A stretch of 58,825 bases of DNA from NCBI RefSeq assembly GCF_003667505.1, contig NZ_RCVJ01000163.1, forward strand, positions 1-58,825, given 5' to 3'. Position 1 is the stretch's first letter; every line of letters begins with the position of its first letter. Both the position numbers and the translations under genes were made by a program. The notes under the pieces are model-generated. The model did not search any database. It was not told where the DNA came from and saw only the letters and a program-made list of their open reading frames with translations. Shown here piece by piece: positions 1 to 8,442 of the stretch. Source of the stretch: Micromonospora sp. BL4 (GTDB taxonomy: Bacteria > Actinomycetota > Actinomycetes > Mycobacteriales > Micromonosporaceae).

Positions 1-144
1 GGTCTCGACGGGCGCGGGGACCACGTCGTCCAGGTGGCGGGCCGGGGCGGTCGGCGCGGCGACGGCCGGGGCGCCGGGCAGGACGATCGGCAGTCCGAGG
101 GCGGCTATGACCAGCAGCCGCGTCATGGTGTGTCGGCGACGCAC
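1..144 (-). CDS. Secreted glycosidase, probably GH20 beta-N-acetylhexosaminidase (5' end only)
   Basis: Only the first 48 codons are inside the window; the gene runs off the left edge. I chose GTG at 142-144 because a GGAGGT ribosome site lies five bases upstream; an upstream ATG at 178-180 has no such site. The N-terminus is a classical secretion signal: MRRRHTMTRLL, a hydrophobic core, then AVAAP. It is followed by LDDVVPAPVE, which resembles the opening strand (V-P-x-P) of the N-terminal domain of GH20 hexosaminidases. The secreted nature is seen directly; the enzyme family is an inference from a very short stretch. A palindrome-flanked motif at 211-241 lies upstream. Confidence 0.5.
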   Translation of the reverse strand, partial: MRRRHTMTRLLVIAALGLPIVLPGAPAVAAPTAPARHLDDVVPAPVET

Positions 145-210
145 GGGTACCTCCAGGCCTTCGTTACGATCGGTGGTCATCGATCAGACCCGCACGCTAC
201 CCGCGCCGCC

Positions 211-241
211 CCTGGACTGTAAACCTTCCTTATCGTCCAGG
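211..241. promoter_or_regulatory. Candidate operator between secreted glycosidase and zwf
   Basis: Perfect 7-bp arms CCTGGAC (211-217) and GTCCAGG (235-241) enclose a 17-base AT-richer spacer containing GTAAACCTTCCTTA (219-232). It lies between the divergent glycosidase and zwf. The inner sequence resembles actinobacterial RpiR-like operators of aminosugar genes (from memory). A related 14-mer (10 of 14 identical) occurs upstream of the NagZ-like gene at 46777-46790. Confidence 0.4.
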
Positions 242-367
242 CCGGTCGCGCCGTATCCGGCGCGGCCCTGTCGCTGTCCTCACCCGGCAGGTCGGCGGGG
301 AATGCCGGGATGGCCCGGAGGGTTCACCGATGGGAAGATCAGGTTCACTCGATCGGATGGAAGTGCC

Positions 368-1747
368 ATGCACGTGCGCTCAGACGCGGTAGTGCTGTTC
401 GGCGTCACGGGAGACCTCGTCTCGAAGAAGCTCTTCCCGGCGCTGTACGAGCTGACCCGGCGCGACCGCCTCGACGTCCCGGTGATCGGCGTGGCCCGAT
501 CCCCCTGGGATGACCAGCAACTCGTCACCACCGCCCGCAAGTCGGTCGCCGAGGCGAACGACCAGATCGACGACGAGATTTTCGACGCGCTGGCGCGCAA
601 CCTCTCGATGATCTCCGGCGACTACGCGGACCCCGTGACGTACCAGCGGCTGGCGGAGCGCCTGCGGGGCACCGAGCGACCGATCTTCTACCTGGCGATC
701 CCCCCGGCGGTGTTCGGCTCCGTGGTCGAGGGCCTGGCGGCGGCCGGTCTGGCCGAGCGGGGCCGGGTGATCGTGGAGAAGCCGTTCGGGCGTGACGTGG
801 AGTCCTCCCACGAGTTGGACCGCACGCTGCGCGCGGCGTTCGACCCGGAGCGCGTGTTCCGCATCGACCACTACCTCGGCAAGGAGGCCGTCGAGGGCCT
901 CTACGCCTTCCGGTTCGCCAACCGGCTGTTCGAGCCGCTGTGGAACAGCGAGCACATCGACAACATCCAGGTGACGCTCGCCGAGGGCTTCGGCACCCAG
1001 GGCCGCGCCGGCTTCTATGACACCGTGGGCGCGACCCGCGACGTGCTCCAGAACCACATCCTTCAGGTCGTCGCGCTGATCGGCATGGAGCCGCCGGCCG
1101 CCGACACCACCGACGCGTTCCGCGCGGCGGAGGTCGCCGTGCTGCGGCAGATCGAGCCGCTGTCGCCGGAATCCACCGTGCGGGGGCAGTACGTCGGCTA
1201 CCGCGACGAGCCGGGCGTGCGGCCGGACTCGAACACGGAGACGTTCGTGGCGACCCGGTTGACAATCAACTCCCCCCGCTGGGCAGGTGTGCCCTTTTAC
1301 CTGCGGACCGGCAAGTCCCTGCCGGGGACGGCGACTGAGGTCGTGGTCGAGTTCAAGCAGCCGCAGCGCTCCCTCGTACGGGCCGAGGGCGGGGCCGCCG
1401 TCACCGCGAACCTGTTGCGGTTCCGGCTCGGTCGCGGCGACGGCATCACGATGTCGATCCAGGCGAAGAGCCCCGGCGCCGAGGTGGCGAGCCGTCCGGT
1501 GGACCTGTCCGTCGACTTCGGCGCGGCCCTCGGTCACCGTCAGGAGGCGTACGAGCGTCTGCTCGACGACGCGATGGACGGGCAGCACCTGCGGTTCGCC
1601 CGCGAGGAGACGATCGAGCAGGAGTGGCGCATCGTCGAACCGATCCTGGACCTGGCGGCGCCGGTGCGGCCGTACGACAAGGGCACCTGGGGTCCGGCGG
1701 ACGCCGACGCCCTCGCCGGCGGCTGGCACACCCCGCACCTGCGCTAG
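368..1747 (+). CDS. zwf: Glucose-6-phosphate 1-dehydrogenase
   Basis: Oxidises glucose-6-phosphate to 6-phosphogluconolactone with NADP+, the entry step of the oxidative pentose phosphate pathway, in the cytosol. The 459-residue product starts at ATG 368 (MHVRSDAVVLFG). The frame is open further upstream but lacks family homology there. It has the nucleotide-binding loop GVTGDL (residues 12-17), the VEKPFG segment, the family signature RIDHYLGKE (165-173) and the QNHILQ segment that carries the catalytic His in this family. Length is normal for the family. It stands alone rather than beside transaldolase/opcA, so it may be an extra copy. It converges on the enolase gene, with a shared hairpin between them. 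Confidence 0.96.
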   Translation: MHVRSDAVVLFGVTGDLVSKKLFPALYELTRRDRLDVPVIGVARSPWDDQQLVTTARKSVAEANDQIDDEIFDALARNLSMISGDYADPVTYQRLAERLRGTERPIFYLAIPPAVFGSVVEGLAAAGLAERGRVIVEKPFGRDVESSHELDRTLRAAFDPERVFRIDHYLGKEAVEGLYAFRFANRLFEPLWNSEHIDNIQVTLAEGFGTQGRAGFYDTVGATRDVLQNHILQVVALIGMEPPAADTTDAFRAAEVAVLRQIEPLSPESTVRGQYVGYRDEPGVRPDSNTETFVATRLTINSPRWAGVPFYLRTGKSLPGTATEVVVEFKQPQRSLVRAEGGAAVTANLLRFRLGRGDGITMSIQAKSPGAEVASRPVDLSVDFGAALGHRQEAYERLLDDAMDGQHLRFAREETIEQEWRIVEPILDLAAPVRPYDKGTWGPADADALAGGWHTPHLR

Positions 1748-1799
1748 CGGGCGCGGCCGGCTCGCCGGTCCGACGCGGACCAGGATCGTCGTCGCGGCG

Positions 1800-1837
1800 C
1801 ACGCGGGCCCCCGGTCACCATCGGGAGGGCCCGCGTG
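1800..1837. terminator. Bidirectional hairpin between zwf and enolase
   Basis: Perfect 11-bp inverted repeat CACGCGGGCCC (1800-1810) / GGGCCCGCGTG (1827-1837) with a 16-base loop, lying between two converging genes. No T tract follows, as is common for actinobacterial terminators. Confidence 0.65.
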
Positions 1838-1858
1838 GCCGCTACCTCTGCCGCTTGT

Positions 1859-3165
1859 TCACGCCCGACGCAGTGCCGCCCGGCCGGCGAAGCGCGCCGA
1901 GTCGCCCAGCTCCTCCTCGATCCGGATCAGCTGGTTGTACTTCGCCGTGCGGTCGGAGCGGGACAGCGAGCCGGTCTTGATCTGACCGCAGCCGGTCGCC
2001 ACCGCCAGATCCGCGATGGTGGTGTCCTCCGTCTCGCCCGATCGGTGCGACATGACCGCCGTCCAGCCCGCCTGGTGGGCCGTGGCCACCGCGGACAGCG
2101 CCTCGGTCAGGGTCCCGATCTGATTGACCTTGACCAGGACCGAGTTGCCGACACCGGTGCGGATGCCCTCGCGCAGCAGCGTCTCGTTGGTGCAGAACAC
2201 GTCGTCGCCGGTGAGCTGACAGCGGTCCCCGACGCGGGCGGTCAGCTCGCGCCAGCCGTCCAGGTCGTTCTCCGCCATCGGGTCCTCGATGGAGACGACC
2301 GGGTAGGCGTCGATGAGCTTGGCGAGGTAGTCGGCCTGTTCCAAGGGGGTGCGGCGGACCCCTCGCCCGCGTAGTCGTACACGCCGTCGCGGAAGAACTC
2401 CGACGACGCCGGGTCCATGACCAGGGCGATGTCCGTGCCGGGGCGGTAGCCGGTGCGCTCGACGGCGGCCAGCACGAAGTCCAGCGCCTCCTCGGCGGTC
2501 CGCAGCGCCGGCGCGAAGCCACCCTCGTCGCCGACGCCCGTGGAGTGCCCGGCGGCCAGCAGGTCGCGGCGCAGGGTGTGGAAGACCTCGCTGCCCATGC
2601 GGACGGCTTCGGCGAAGGTGTCCGCGCCCACGGGCGCGATCATGAACTCCTGGAAGTCCAGCGGATTGTCGGCGTGGGCGCCGCCGTTGACGATGTTCAT
2701 CATCGGCAGCGGCAGGAGGTGGGCGTCGGCGCCGCCGAGGTAGCGGTAGAGGGGCTGACGGTGGGCCGCCGCGGCGGCCTTCGCGGCGGCGAGGGAGACG
2801 CCGAGGATCGCGTTGGCGCCGAGCCGGGACTTCGTGGCGGTGCCGTCGAGGGCGACCAGCGCGGCGTCGAGACCGGCCTGGTCCGCCGCGTCCCGGCCGC
2901 GTACGCACGCCGCGATCTCCCCGTTGACGTTGGCTACCGCGCGGTCGACGCCCTTGCCGTGCCAGCGCGCGGCGTCTCCGTCGCGCAGTTCCACGGCCTC
3001 GCGGGCACCGGTGGAGGCGCCGGAGGGGACAGCCGCGCGACCCAGGGACCCGTCGGCCAGGACGACGTCGACCTCGACCGTGGGGTTGCCCCGGCTGTCG
3101 ATGATCCGGCGGGCGGTGACGGTCTCGATGGCGGCGGTGACGGTTCCACCGTGCTGTGCGGACAT
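1859..3165 (-). pseudogene. eno: Enolase paralogue with a -1 frameshift
   Basis: Enolase interconverts 2-phosphoglycerate and phosphoenolpyruvate in glycolysis. The reading frame starts at ATG 3165 behind GGGGAGGA and carries RIIDSRGNPTVEV, SGASTG and GGAHADNPLDFQEF. After YDYAGEG (about base 2363) the homology moves to another frame: TPLEQADYLAKL, SIEDPM, VKVNQIGTLTE, SHRSGETED and the KTGS region, ending at TGA 1859. One extra C in the C4 run at 2359-2362 (plus strand) would restore a 435-residue enolase. All key catalytic segments survive in the two halves, so the lesion is either recent or a sequencing/assembly error. The N-terminus (MSAQHGGTVTAAIETV) differs from what I recall of the housekeeping actinobacterial enolase, suggesting a second copy. 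Divergent from a MarR gene. Confidence 0.85.
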
Positions 3166-3239
3166 GGGAGTTCCTCCCCGTTGTCGTGTGCCGGGCCCGG
3201 CTGCGACAACGCTGGCGCTGAGCCCGACACCGAAAACCT

Positions 3240-3281
3240 ACAGCAATGCTGTTCAGTGTTGCTGTACAGGCCAGGTGTACA
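3240..3281. promoter_or_regulatory. Candidate MarR operator between enolase and MarR gene
   Basis: The divergent intergenic region contains the inverted repeat ACAGCAA (3240-3246) / TTGCTGT (3259-3265). Next to it are two copies of the palindrome TGTACA at 3263-3268 and 3276-3281, spaced 13 bases. It sits 30-70 bases before the MarR start at 3311, as expected for autoregulation and control of the enolase gene. Confidence 0.5.
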
Positions 3282-3310
3282 GCTCTGCTGACCATCGGGT
3301 ACGGTGTCCC

Positions 3311-3733
3311 ATGCCCACCTCGGAAGCCGCCGCCATCGCCGCTGAACTGCGCACCGCGATGGGCAAACTCACCCGACGCGTCAGACACGAGGACCGCATC
3401 CCGCTGGGCCAGGTCGCCGTGCTCGGCGCACTCGACCGCGACGGCGCCATGACCACCAGCGACCTCGCCGCCGACCAGCGCGTACGCCCCCAGTCGATGG
3501 CCCGGGCGGTGGGGCTGCTCATCGAACAGGACCTGGTCACGCGCCGGGCGCACCCCACCGACCGCCGCAAGTCACTGGTCGAGCTGTCGGACGCGGGCCG
3601 GGCCGCGCTCGACGCCGAGCGTGGCCGCCGGGCCGGTTGGCTCGCGCAGGCCATCGAGGCCGAGCTCACCGATGAGGAGCGGGCGTTGCTGGCACGCAGC
3701 GCCGCCCTGCTGGAGCGGCTCGCCACCCGCTAG
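3311..3733 (+). CDS. MarR-family transcriptional regulator
   Basis: A 140-residue winged-helix protein starting MPTSEAAAIAAELR. The recognition region reads TTSDLAADQRVRPQSMARAV, and the wing carries the family hallmark HPTDRRKSLVELSDAGR. Dimerising helices lie at both ends. It is divergent from the broken enolase and shares a 145-base spacer with several repeats, so it probably controls itself and that gene. The ligand is unknown; the family often senses phenolics or oxidants. Confidence 0.9.
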   Translation: MPTSEAAAIAAELRTAMGKLTRRVRHEDRIPLGQVAVLGALDRDGAMTTSDLAADQRVRPQSMARAVGLLIEQDLVTRRAHPTDRRKSLVELSDAGRAALDAERGRRAGWLAQAIEAELTDEERALLARSAALLERLATR

Positions 3734-3912
3734 GGCGACGCTCGCCCGTCGGGAGCACGCCCCCCGGCGGCGCTCCATCCGGACGTCCACGGTGCTGACT
3801 GACCGCTCAGCTCACCGGAGCGACCGTCCGGCGACGGTGAGGTTTGCTCCAGCCCTGCGGTGTGGGGAAGTGATGGGCAGGTTTCTCGTCCGCTTCGGAG
3901 AGGAAGCAGCTC

Positions 3913-5325
3913 ATGCTTTCCGCGCTCGATCGTCGGCACACCGTCGCGCCACCCGGGTACAGCCGCTGGCTCATACCCCCCGCGGCGCTGGCCATCCACC
4001 TCTGCATCGGCCAGGTCTACGCGACCAGCGTGTACAAGAACTCGCTGATCGCCCACTTCGACACCAGCCAGACCGCCATCGGGGTGATCTTCAGCATCGC
4101 GATCGTGATGCTGGGTCTGTCCGCCGCGGTCGCCGGGACCTGGGTGGAGGCGAACGGGCCGCGTAAGGCGATGTTCGTCTCGGCCTGTTTCTGGGCGGCG
4201 GGATTCCTGGTGGGTTCACTGGGCATCGCCACCAAGCAGCTGTGGCTGCTCTACCTGGGGTACGGGTTGCTCGGCGGCATCGGTCTGGGGATCGGGTACA
4301 TCTCCCCGGTCTCCACGTTGATCAAATGGTTCCCGGACCGCCCCGGCCTGGCCACCGGCCTGGCGATCATGGGGTTCGGTGGTGGGGCGATGGTGGCCTC
4401 TCCCCTGTCGCGGCAGTTGCTGTCGTTCTACGACCCGGGCTACGACCCGGCCAACGCCGGATCGACGGCGTCGGGCAACGCGCTGGTCTGGCTGTTCGTG
4501 ACGCTCGGCCTGGGCTACTTCGTGATCATGATGTTCGGGGTCGCGAACGTGCGGGTGCCGGCGGCGGACTGGCGCCCGGCCGGCTTCGACCCGGCGACGG
4601 TGGCCGCCAAGCCGCTGGTCACCACGGAGAACGTGTCGGCGGCCAACGCGGTCAAGACCCGGTCGTTCTGGCTGCTGTGGGTGGCGCTGTTCTGCAACGT
4701 GACGGCCGGCATCGGGATCCTGGAACAGGCCAGCCCGATGATCCAGGACTTCTTCCGGGACAACGGCACGTCGGCGGTGTCGGTGGCGGCAGCCGGCGGG
4801 TTCGTGGGCCTGCTGTCACTGTTCAACATGGCCGGCCGGTTCGCCTGGTCGTCCACCTCGGACGTGATCGGCCGCAAGCCGATCTACATGGTCTACCTGG
4901 GCGTCGGAATGGTGCTGTACGCGCTGCTGGCCCTGATCGGGCAGACGGCCACGGGGCTGTTCGTGCTGCTGGCCTGCGTGATCCTGTCGTTCTACGGCGG
5001 CGGGTTCGCCACGGTGCCGGCGTACCTGCGGGACCTGTTCGGCACGTTCCAGGTGGGCGCGATCCACGGTCGGCTGCTGACCGCCTGGTCGGCGGCGGGG
5101 ATCGCGGGCCCGTTGATCGTCAACGGGTTCCTCGACGCGCAGGGCGAACCGGGCACGCTGACCGCGGCGGCGTACCGGCCGGCGCTGTTCACGATGGTGG
5201 GCGTGCTGGCGGTGGGCTTCGTGGCGAATCTGCTGATCCGGCCGGTGCCGGCGCGGTTCCACGAGCCGCCGACCGCCGACGAGGACACGACGCCGGTGAC
5301 GGCGGAGAGGAGTGGCACCCGATGA
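3913..5325 (+). CDS. OFA-type MFS transporter (oxalate/formate antiporter family)
   Basis: A 470-residue membrane protein with about 12 hydrophobic segments, starting MLSALDRRHT behind GAGAGGAAGC. The N-terminal IPPAALAIHLCIGQVYATSVY, the loop WFPDRPGLATGLAIMGFGGG and the second-half NMAGRFAWSSTSDVIGRKP match the OFA branch of the major facilitator superfamily, whose best known member exchanges oxalate and formate. The C-terminal tail is short and hydrophilic. Its stop codon overlaps the start of a tiny membrane protein (ATGA), so the two are translated together. Substrate is inferred only from the family and could be another carboxylate. Confidence 0.88.
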   Translation: MLSALDRRHTVAPPGYSRWLIPPAALAIHLCIGQVYATSVYKNSLIAHFDTSQTAIGVIFSIAIVMLGLSAAVAGTWVEANGPRKAMFVSACFWAAGFLVGSLGIATKQLWLLYLGYGLLGGIGLGIGYISPVSTLIKWFPDRPGLATGLAIMGFGGGAMVASPLSRQLLSFYDPGYDPANAGSTASGNALVWLFVTLGLGYFVIMMFGVANVRVPAADWRPAGFDPATVAAKPLVTTENVSAANAVKTRSFWLLWVALFCNVTAGIGILEQASPMIQDFFRDNGTSAVSVAAAGGFVGLLSLFNMAGRFAWSSTSDVIGRKPIYMVYLGVGMVLYALLALIGQTATGLFVLLACVILSFYGGGFATVPAYLRDLFGTFQVGAIHGRLLTAWSAAGIAGPLIVNGFLDAQGEPGTLTAAAYRPALFTMVGVLAVGFVANLLIRPVPARFHEPPTADEDTTPVTAERSGTR

Positions 5326-5447
5326 GCGAGAACGGACGGCAGGGGCAGCAGGCCCGGCTGTGGATCTCCTGGTTGGTGGTGGCGGCGCTGCTGGGCTACG
5401 GGGTGGCGCAGACGGCGATCACGGCGGCGAAGCTGTTCACCCACTGA
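5322..5447 (+). CDS. Small single-span membrane partner of the MFS transporter
   Basis: A 41-residue protein (MSENGRQGQQARLWISWL...) with one hydrophobic helix of about 20 residues and an amphipathic tail ending AAKLFTH. Its ATG overlaps the transporter stop codon by the sequence ATGA, indicating translational coupling. Small proteins of this type next to OFA transporters are annotated in databases as an MFS transporter small subunit. The function, perhaps assembly or stability of the transporter, is not established from sequence. Confidence 0.75.
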   Translation: MSENGRQGQQARLWISWLVVAALLGYGVAQTAITAAKLFTH

Positions 5448-5454
5448 CATCCGG

Positions 5455-5485
5455 GGTGGGTGCCGCGCGCATCGCGGCACCCACC
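5455..5485. terminator. Strong bidirectional terminator hairpin
   Basis: Perfect 13-bp arms GGTGGGTGCCGCG (5455-5467) and CGCGGCACCCACC (5473-5485) with a 5-base loop, placed between the converging transporter operon and the SDR gene. Confidence 0.8.
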
Positions 5486-5496
5486 AGCCGGGTCGG

Positions 5497-6225
5497 TCAC
5501 AGGCCACCGGAAACGCGCAGCACCGTGCCGGTGGTGTACGAGGCGTCCGGGCCGAGCAGCCAGGCGATGGCCGCCGCGATCTCGTCGGGTTCGCCGGCAC
5601 GACCCAGCGGGATGCGGCCGACGGCGGTGTCGGGGCGGTCCGGCACACCGGAGTCGGCGTGGATGTCGGTGCGCACGATGCCGGGAGCGACCGCGTTGAC
5701 CCGGATGCCGCGCCCGGCGAGCTCCTTGGCCAGGCCGATGGTCAGGGTGTCGGTGGCGGCCTTGACGGCGGCGTAGTGCACGTACTCCCCCGGGCTGCCC
5801 AGGGTGGCGGCTGCGGACGACACGTTGACGATCGCGCCGCCGTCGGTCAACCGGCGGGCGGCCTGCTGGGCGCAGAGCACGTAGCCGACGAGGTTGACGT
5901 CGACGACCCGGCGCAGGTCGTCGACGCGCAGCTCGGTGAAGGGCCCGATGGGGCTGGTGACCCCGGCGTTGTTGACCAGGCCGGTGAGCGGGCCGAGCTG
6001 CGCGGCGGCGTCGAACAGGGCGTCGACCTGGTCCGGGTCGGTGGTGTCGGCGCGTACCGCGACGGCCCGCACACCGGTGGCCCGCAGATCCGCCAGGACC
6101 GCGTCGGCGGCGGCGTCGTCGCGGCGGTAGCACAGGGCGATGTGGTGACCGGCTGCGGCGAGCCGGCGGGCGGTGGCCGCGCCGATGCCACGGCCACCAC
6201 CGGTGATGACGGTGACAGGTGTCAT
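5497..6225 (-). CDS. SDR-family oxidoreductase (3-ketoacyl reductase-like)
   Basis: A 242-residue classical short-chain dehydrogenase. It has TGGGRGIG near the N-terminus (cofactor loop), NNAG (85-88), catalytic N111, S137, Y151 and K155 in the YAAVK context, and the C-terminal family ending TGTVLRVSGGL. An acidic residue at the end of beta 2 is missing and arginines follow (CYRRDD), which favours NADPH. It resembles FabG/glucose dehydrogenase-like sugar-alcohol reductases; the substrate cannot be told. Divergent from the patatin gene. Confidence 0.9.
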   Translation of the reverse strand: MTPVTVITGGGRGIGAATARRLAAAGHHIALCYRRDDAAADAVLADLRATGVRAVAVRADTTDPDQVDALFDAAAQLGPLTGLVNNAGVTSPIGPFTELRVDDLRRVVDVNLVGYVLCAQQAARRLTDGGAIVNVSSAAATLGSPGEYVHYAAVKAATDTLTIGLAKELAGRGIRVNAVAPGIVRTDIHADSGVPDRPDTAVGRIPLGRAGEPDEIAAAIAWLLGPDASYTTGTVLRVSGGL

Positions 6226-6314
6226 GGTGCCTCCCGCTGGGTTCCTGGGGCCGCGTACCGGTCGCGCCGACGCTACCGTGACCGGCGCGGGTCGGTCGTC
6301 GAGAGGAGAGTCAC

Positions 6315-7154
6315 ATGCAGGAGCGGGCGTTGGTGCTCGGCGGTGGCGGGGTCACGGGCGTGGCCTGGGAGCTGGGACTGCTGGCGGGGCTCGCCGAACG
6401 GGGTGTGCCGGTGGCCGACGCGGATCTGGTGGTGGGCACGTCGGCGGGCTCGGTCGTCGGGGCGCAGGTGTGTTCGGGTGTGCCGCTGGAGCAGCTGTAC
6501 GAGGCGCAGCTGGCCCCGCCGTCGGGCGAGTTGGCCGCGCGGCTGGGCGTGGCGGTGCTGGCGCGGATGGTGTGGGCCGGCGCCCGGACCCGCGACCCGG
6601 TGCGGGCACGGGCGCGGATCGGCGCGATGGCGCTGGCGGCGCGTACCCCGTCGGAGGCGTCCCGACGCGCCGTCATCGAGGCCCGACTGCCGACGGCCCG
6701 GTGGCCGGAACGGCGGCTGCTGGTGACCGCGGTCGACGCGTCCTCGGGCGAGTTCGTGGTGTTCGACGGCGGCGACAGCGCGGTGTCCCTGGTGGACGCC
6801 GTGGGTGCCAGTTGCGCCGTGCCCGGGGTGTGGCCGCCGGTGACGATCGGCGCGCGCCGCTTCGTCGACGGCGGGATGCGCTCGGCGGTGAACGCCGACC
6901 TGGCCGCCGGCGCGCGACGGGTGCTGGTGATCGCGCCGACGTCGGGGGCGTTCGGGCCGATGCCACGGCTGGCGGCGCAGGTGGCCGGGTTGCGGGCGGC
7001 CGGGTCGCGGGTGGCGGTGGTGACGCCGGACGCGGCGGCGCGCAAGGCGATCGGCCGCAACGTGCTGGACCCGGCGCGCCGGGCGGGATCCGCGCGGGCC
7101 GGGCGGGCGCAGGCCGCGGTGGTGGCGGACGAGGTGGCGGCCCTCTGGGTGTGA
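6315..7154 (+). CDS. Patatin-like phospholipase
   Basis: A 279-residue alpha/beta serine hydrolase. The oxyanion loop GGGGVTG is at residues 9-15, the nucleophile S43 sits in GTSAG, and the second catalytic residue D185 lies in the DGG motif (FVDGGMRS), giving the Ser-Asp dyad of patatins. No signal peptide is present, so it should act on lipids from the cytosolic side. GAGAGGAG precedes the start. It resembles bacterial RssA/YjjU-type proteins. The peroxiredoxin gene follows 45 bases on, possibly in the same transcript. Confidence 0.9.
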   Translation: MQERALVLGGGGVTGVAWELGLLAGLAERGVPVADADLVVGTSAGSVVGAQVCSGVPLEQLYEAQLAPPSGELAARLGVAVLARMVWAGARTRDPVRARARIGAMALAARTPSEASRRAVIEARLPTARWPERRLLVTAVDASSGEFVVFDGGDSAVSLVDAVGASCAVPGVWPPVTIGARRFVDGGMRSAVNADLAAGARRVLVIAPTSGAFGPMPRLAAQVAGLRAAGSRVAVVTPDAAARKAIGRNVLDPARRAGSARAGRAQAAVVADEVAALWV

Positions 7155-7199
7155 TCGCTTACGCTCACCGCCTGTCTGGTCCGACAACGGAGGTGCGCG

Positions 7200-7661
7200 G
7201 TGGCGGGTGTGGGTGTCGGCGACGTGGTGGAGGACTTCGAGCTGCCCGATGAGACGGGCACGCCACGGCGGCTGTCGGAGTTCCTGGCCTCGGGGCCGGT
7301 GGTGCTGTTCTTCTACCCGGCGGCGATGACCCGGGGCTGCACGGCGGAGAGCTGCCACTTTCGGGACCTGGCTGCGGAGTTCGCGGCGGTCGGCGCGTCG
7401 CGGGTGGGCATCAGCCGCGACAGCGTGGCCAGGCAGGCGGAGTTCGCCACGCTGCACGGCTTCGACTATCCCCTGCTGTCGGATGAGGACGGGACGGTGG
7501 CGCAGCGGTTCGGGGTGCGCCGGCGGCTGCCGTTGGGTCCGTTGAGCACCAGGCGGATGACGTTCGTGATCGGCGCGGACCGGCGGGTCATCGAGGTGAT
7601 CCACAGCGAGGTCAGCATGAACGACCATGCCGACCGGGCGCTGCGGGCGTTGGGCGGCTGA
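7200..7661 (+). CDS. Peroxiredoxin, Bcp/PrxQ type
   Basis: A thiol peroxidase of 153 residues that reduces hydrogen peroxide and organic hydroperoxides in the cytosol. Starts at GTG 7200 behind GGAGGT. The active-site segment FFYPAAMTRGCTAESC has peroxidatic C47 and a possible resolving C52 five residues later, the PrxQ arrangement. The downstream GISRDSVARQAEFA and YPLLSDEDG segments are family hallmarks. It follows a patatin-like lipase, which would suit a role in repairing oxidised lipids, but that link is inference. Confidence 0.92.
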   Translation: MAGVGVGDVVEDFELPDETGTPRRLSEFLASGPVVLFFYPAAMTRGCTAESCHFRDLAAEFAAVGASRVGISRDSVARQAEFATLHGFDYPLLSDEDGTVAQRFGVRRRLPLGPLSTRRMTFVIGADRRVIEVIHSEVSMNDHADRALRALGG

Positions 7662-7743
7662 GCGGCGTGAGCCCCCTGCGGCGGGTGTCGCAGCCGGCTG
7701 GTATCAAGACAGCAATCAAACAGGTGTACGGAAGAGGGTTGTG

Positions 7744-8433
7744 ATGGATGCCGGCCAGGGTTTGTCCACTGACGAGGTGCAGAGCCTGCGGGATGCGTTG
7801 GCGGCGGGCCGCCGGCCCAGGGTGGTGTTCACCGCATCGGCGGGGCAGATCGCCGGTCAGGTCGGCCAGGTGGTCGAGCTGACCGATCCCGAGGTGTCCG
7901 ACGAGTTCGTGGTGGTGCGCTTCGGTCGCGACGAGTTGCCGTTCTCTCCCGCTGATCTGGCGGTGGCGCCGAAGGGCGCCGGTCGTCGGGTCGCCGAGCC
8001 GAAGCCGGAGCCGCCGACGCAGGAGCAGCCGCCCGCGGTGGCGGAGCCGGAGTTCGTGTTGGACACGCCGCGGGTGCCGACGCCGCGGCGGGAGGAGCCG
8101 AAGGTGGAGCAGGTGGAGAAGGCGCCGGCACGGCGGGCGGCCAAGGCCGTGAAGCCGAAGGGGCCCGCGGGCCTGACGGTGACGCTGGCGTACGCCGAGG
8201 GTGAGTGGACGGTCGCCGCGCAGCAGGGCAGCAAGGCCCTGGCCAAGCCGTACGTGGTGAAGCCGGCCGAGGCGTTGAAGATGGTGGCGCTGGTCGACGT
8301 GCCGGGGGTGCAGGAGGCGGTGGAGCAGATCCTCGGCACCGAGCGGGCGGAGGCGGAGCAGCAGGCGGAGAAGCTGCGCGCGGAGCTGGCCGAGATCGAG
8401 GCGCGGCTGGCGGAGCTGCGCGAGGCCCGCTGA
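7744..8433 (+). CDS. Actinobacterial conserved protein with C-terminal coiled coil (DUF6319-like)
   Basis: A 229-residue cytosolic protein (230 if GTG 7741 is used) preceded by GAAGAGG. The first 80 residues form a small compact domain (LSTDEVQSLRDALAAGRRP, VVFTASAGQ, FVVVRFGRDELPFSPADL) suggestive of a beta-barrel. Then comes a Pro/Glu/Lys-rich linker, a second small domain (VTLAYAEGEWTVAAQQGSKAL), and a highly charged coiled coil from about residue 195 to the end. The order resembles actinobacterial proteins I recall as DUF6319; I cannot confirm that assignment. Function unknown. Confidence 0.75.
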   Translation: MDAGQGLSTDEVQSLRDALAAGRRPRVVFTASAGQIAGQVGQVVELTDPEVSDEFVVVRFGRDELPFSPADLAVAPKGAGRRVAEPKPEPPTQEQPPAVAEPEFVLDTPRVPTPRREEPKVEQVEKAPARRAAKAVKPKGPAGLTVTLAYAEGEWTVAAQQGSKALAKPYVVKPAEALKMVALVDVPGVQEAVEQILGTERAEAEQQAEKLRAELAEIEARLAELREAR

Positions 8434-8442
8434 CCGGTCGGG

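Noticed and set aside
107..367. N-terminal extension of the zwf frame
   Set aside because: The frame is open but Arg/Pro-rich with no family similarity; homology to glucose-6-phosphate dehydrogenase starts at ATG 368.
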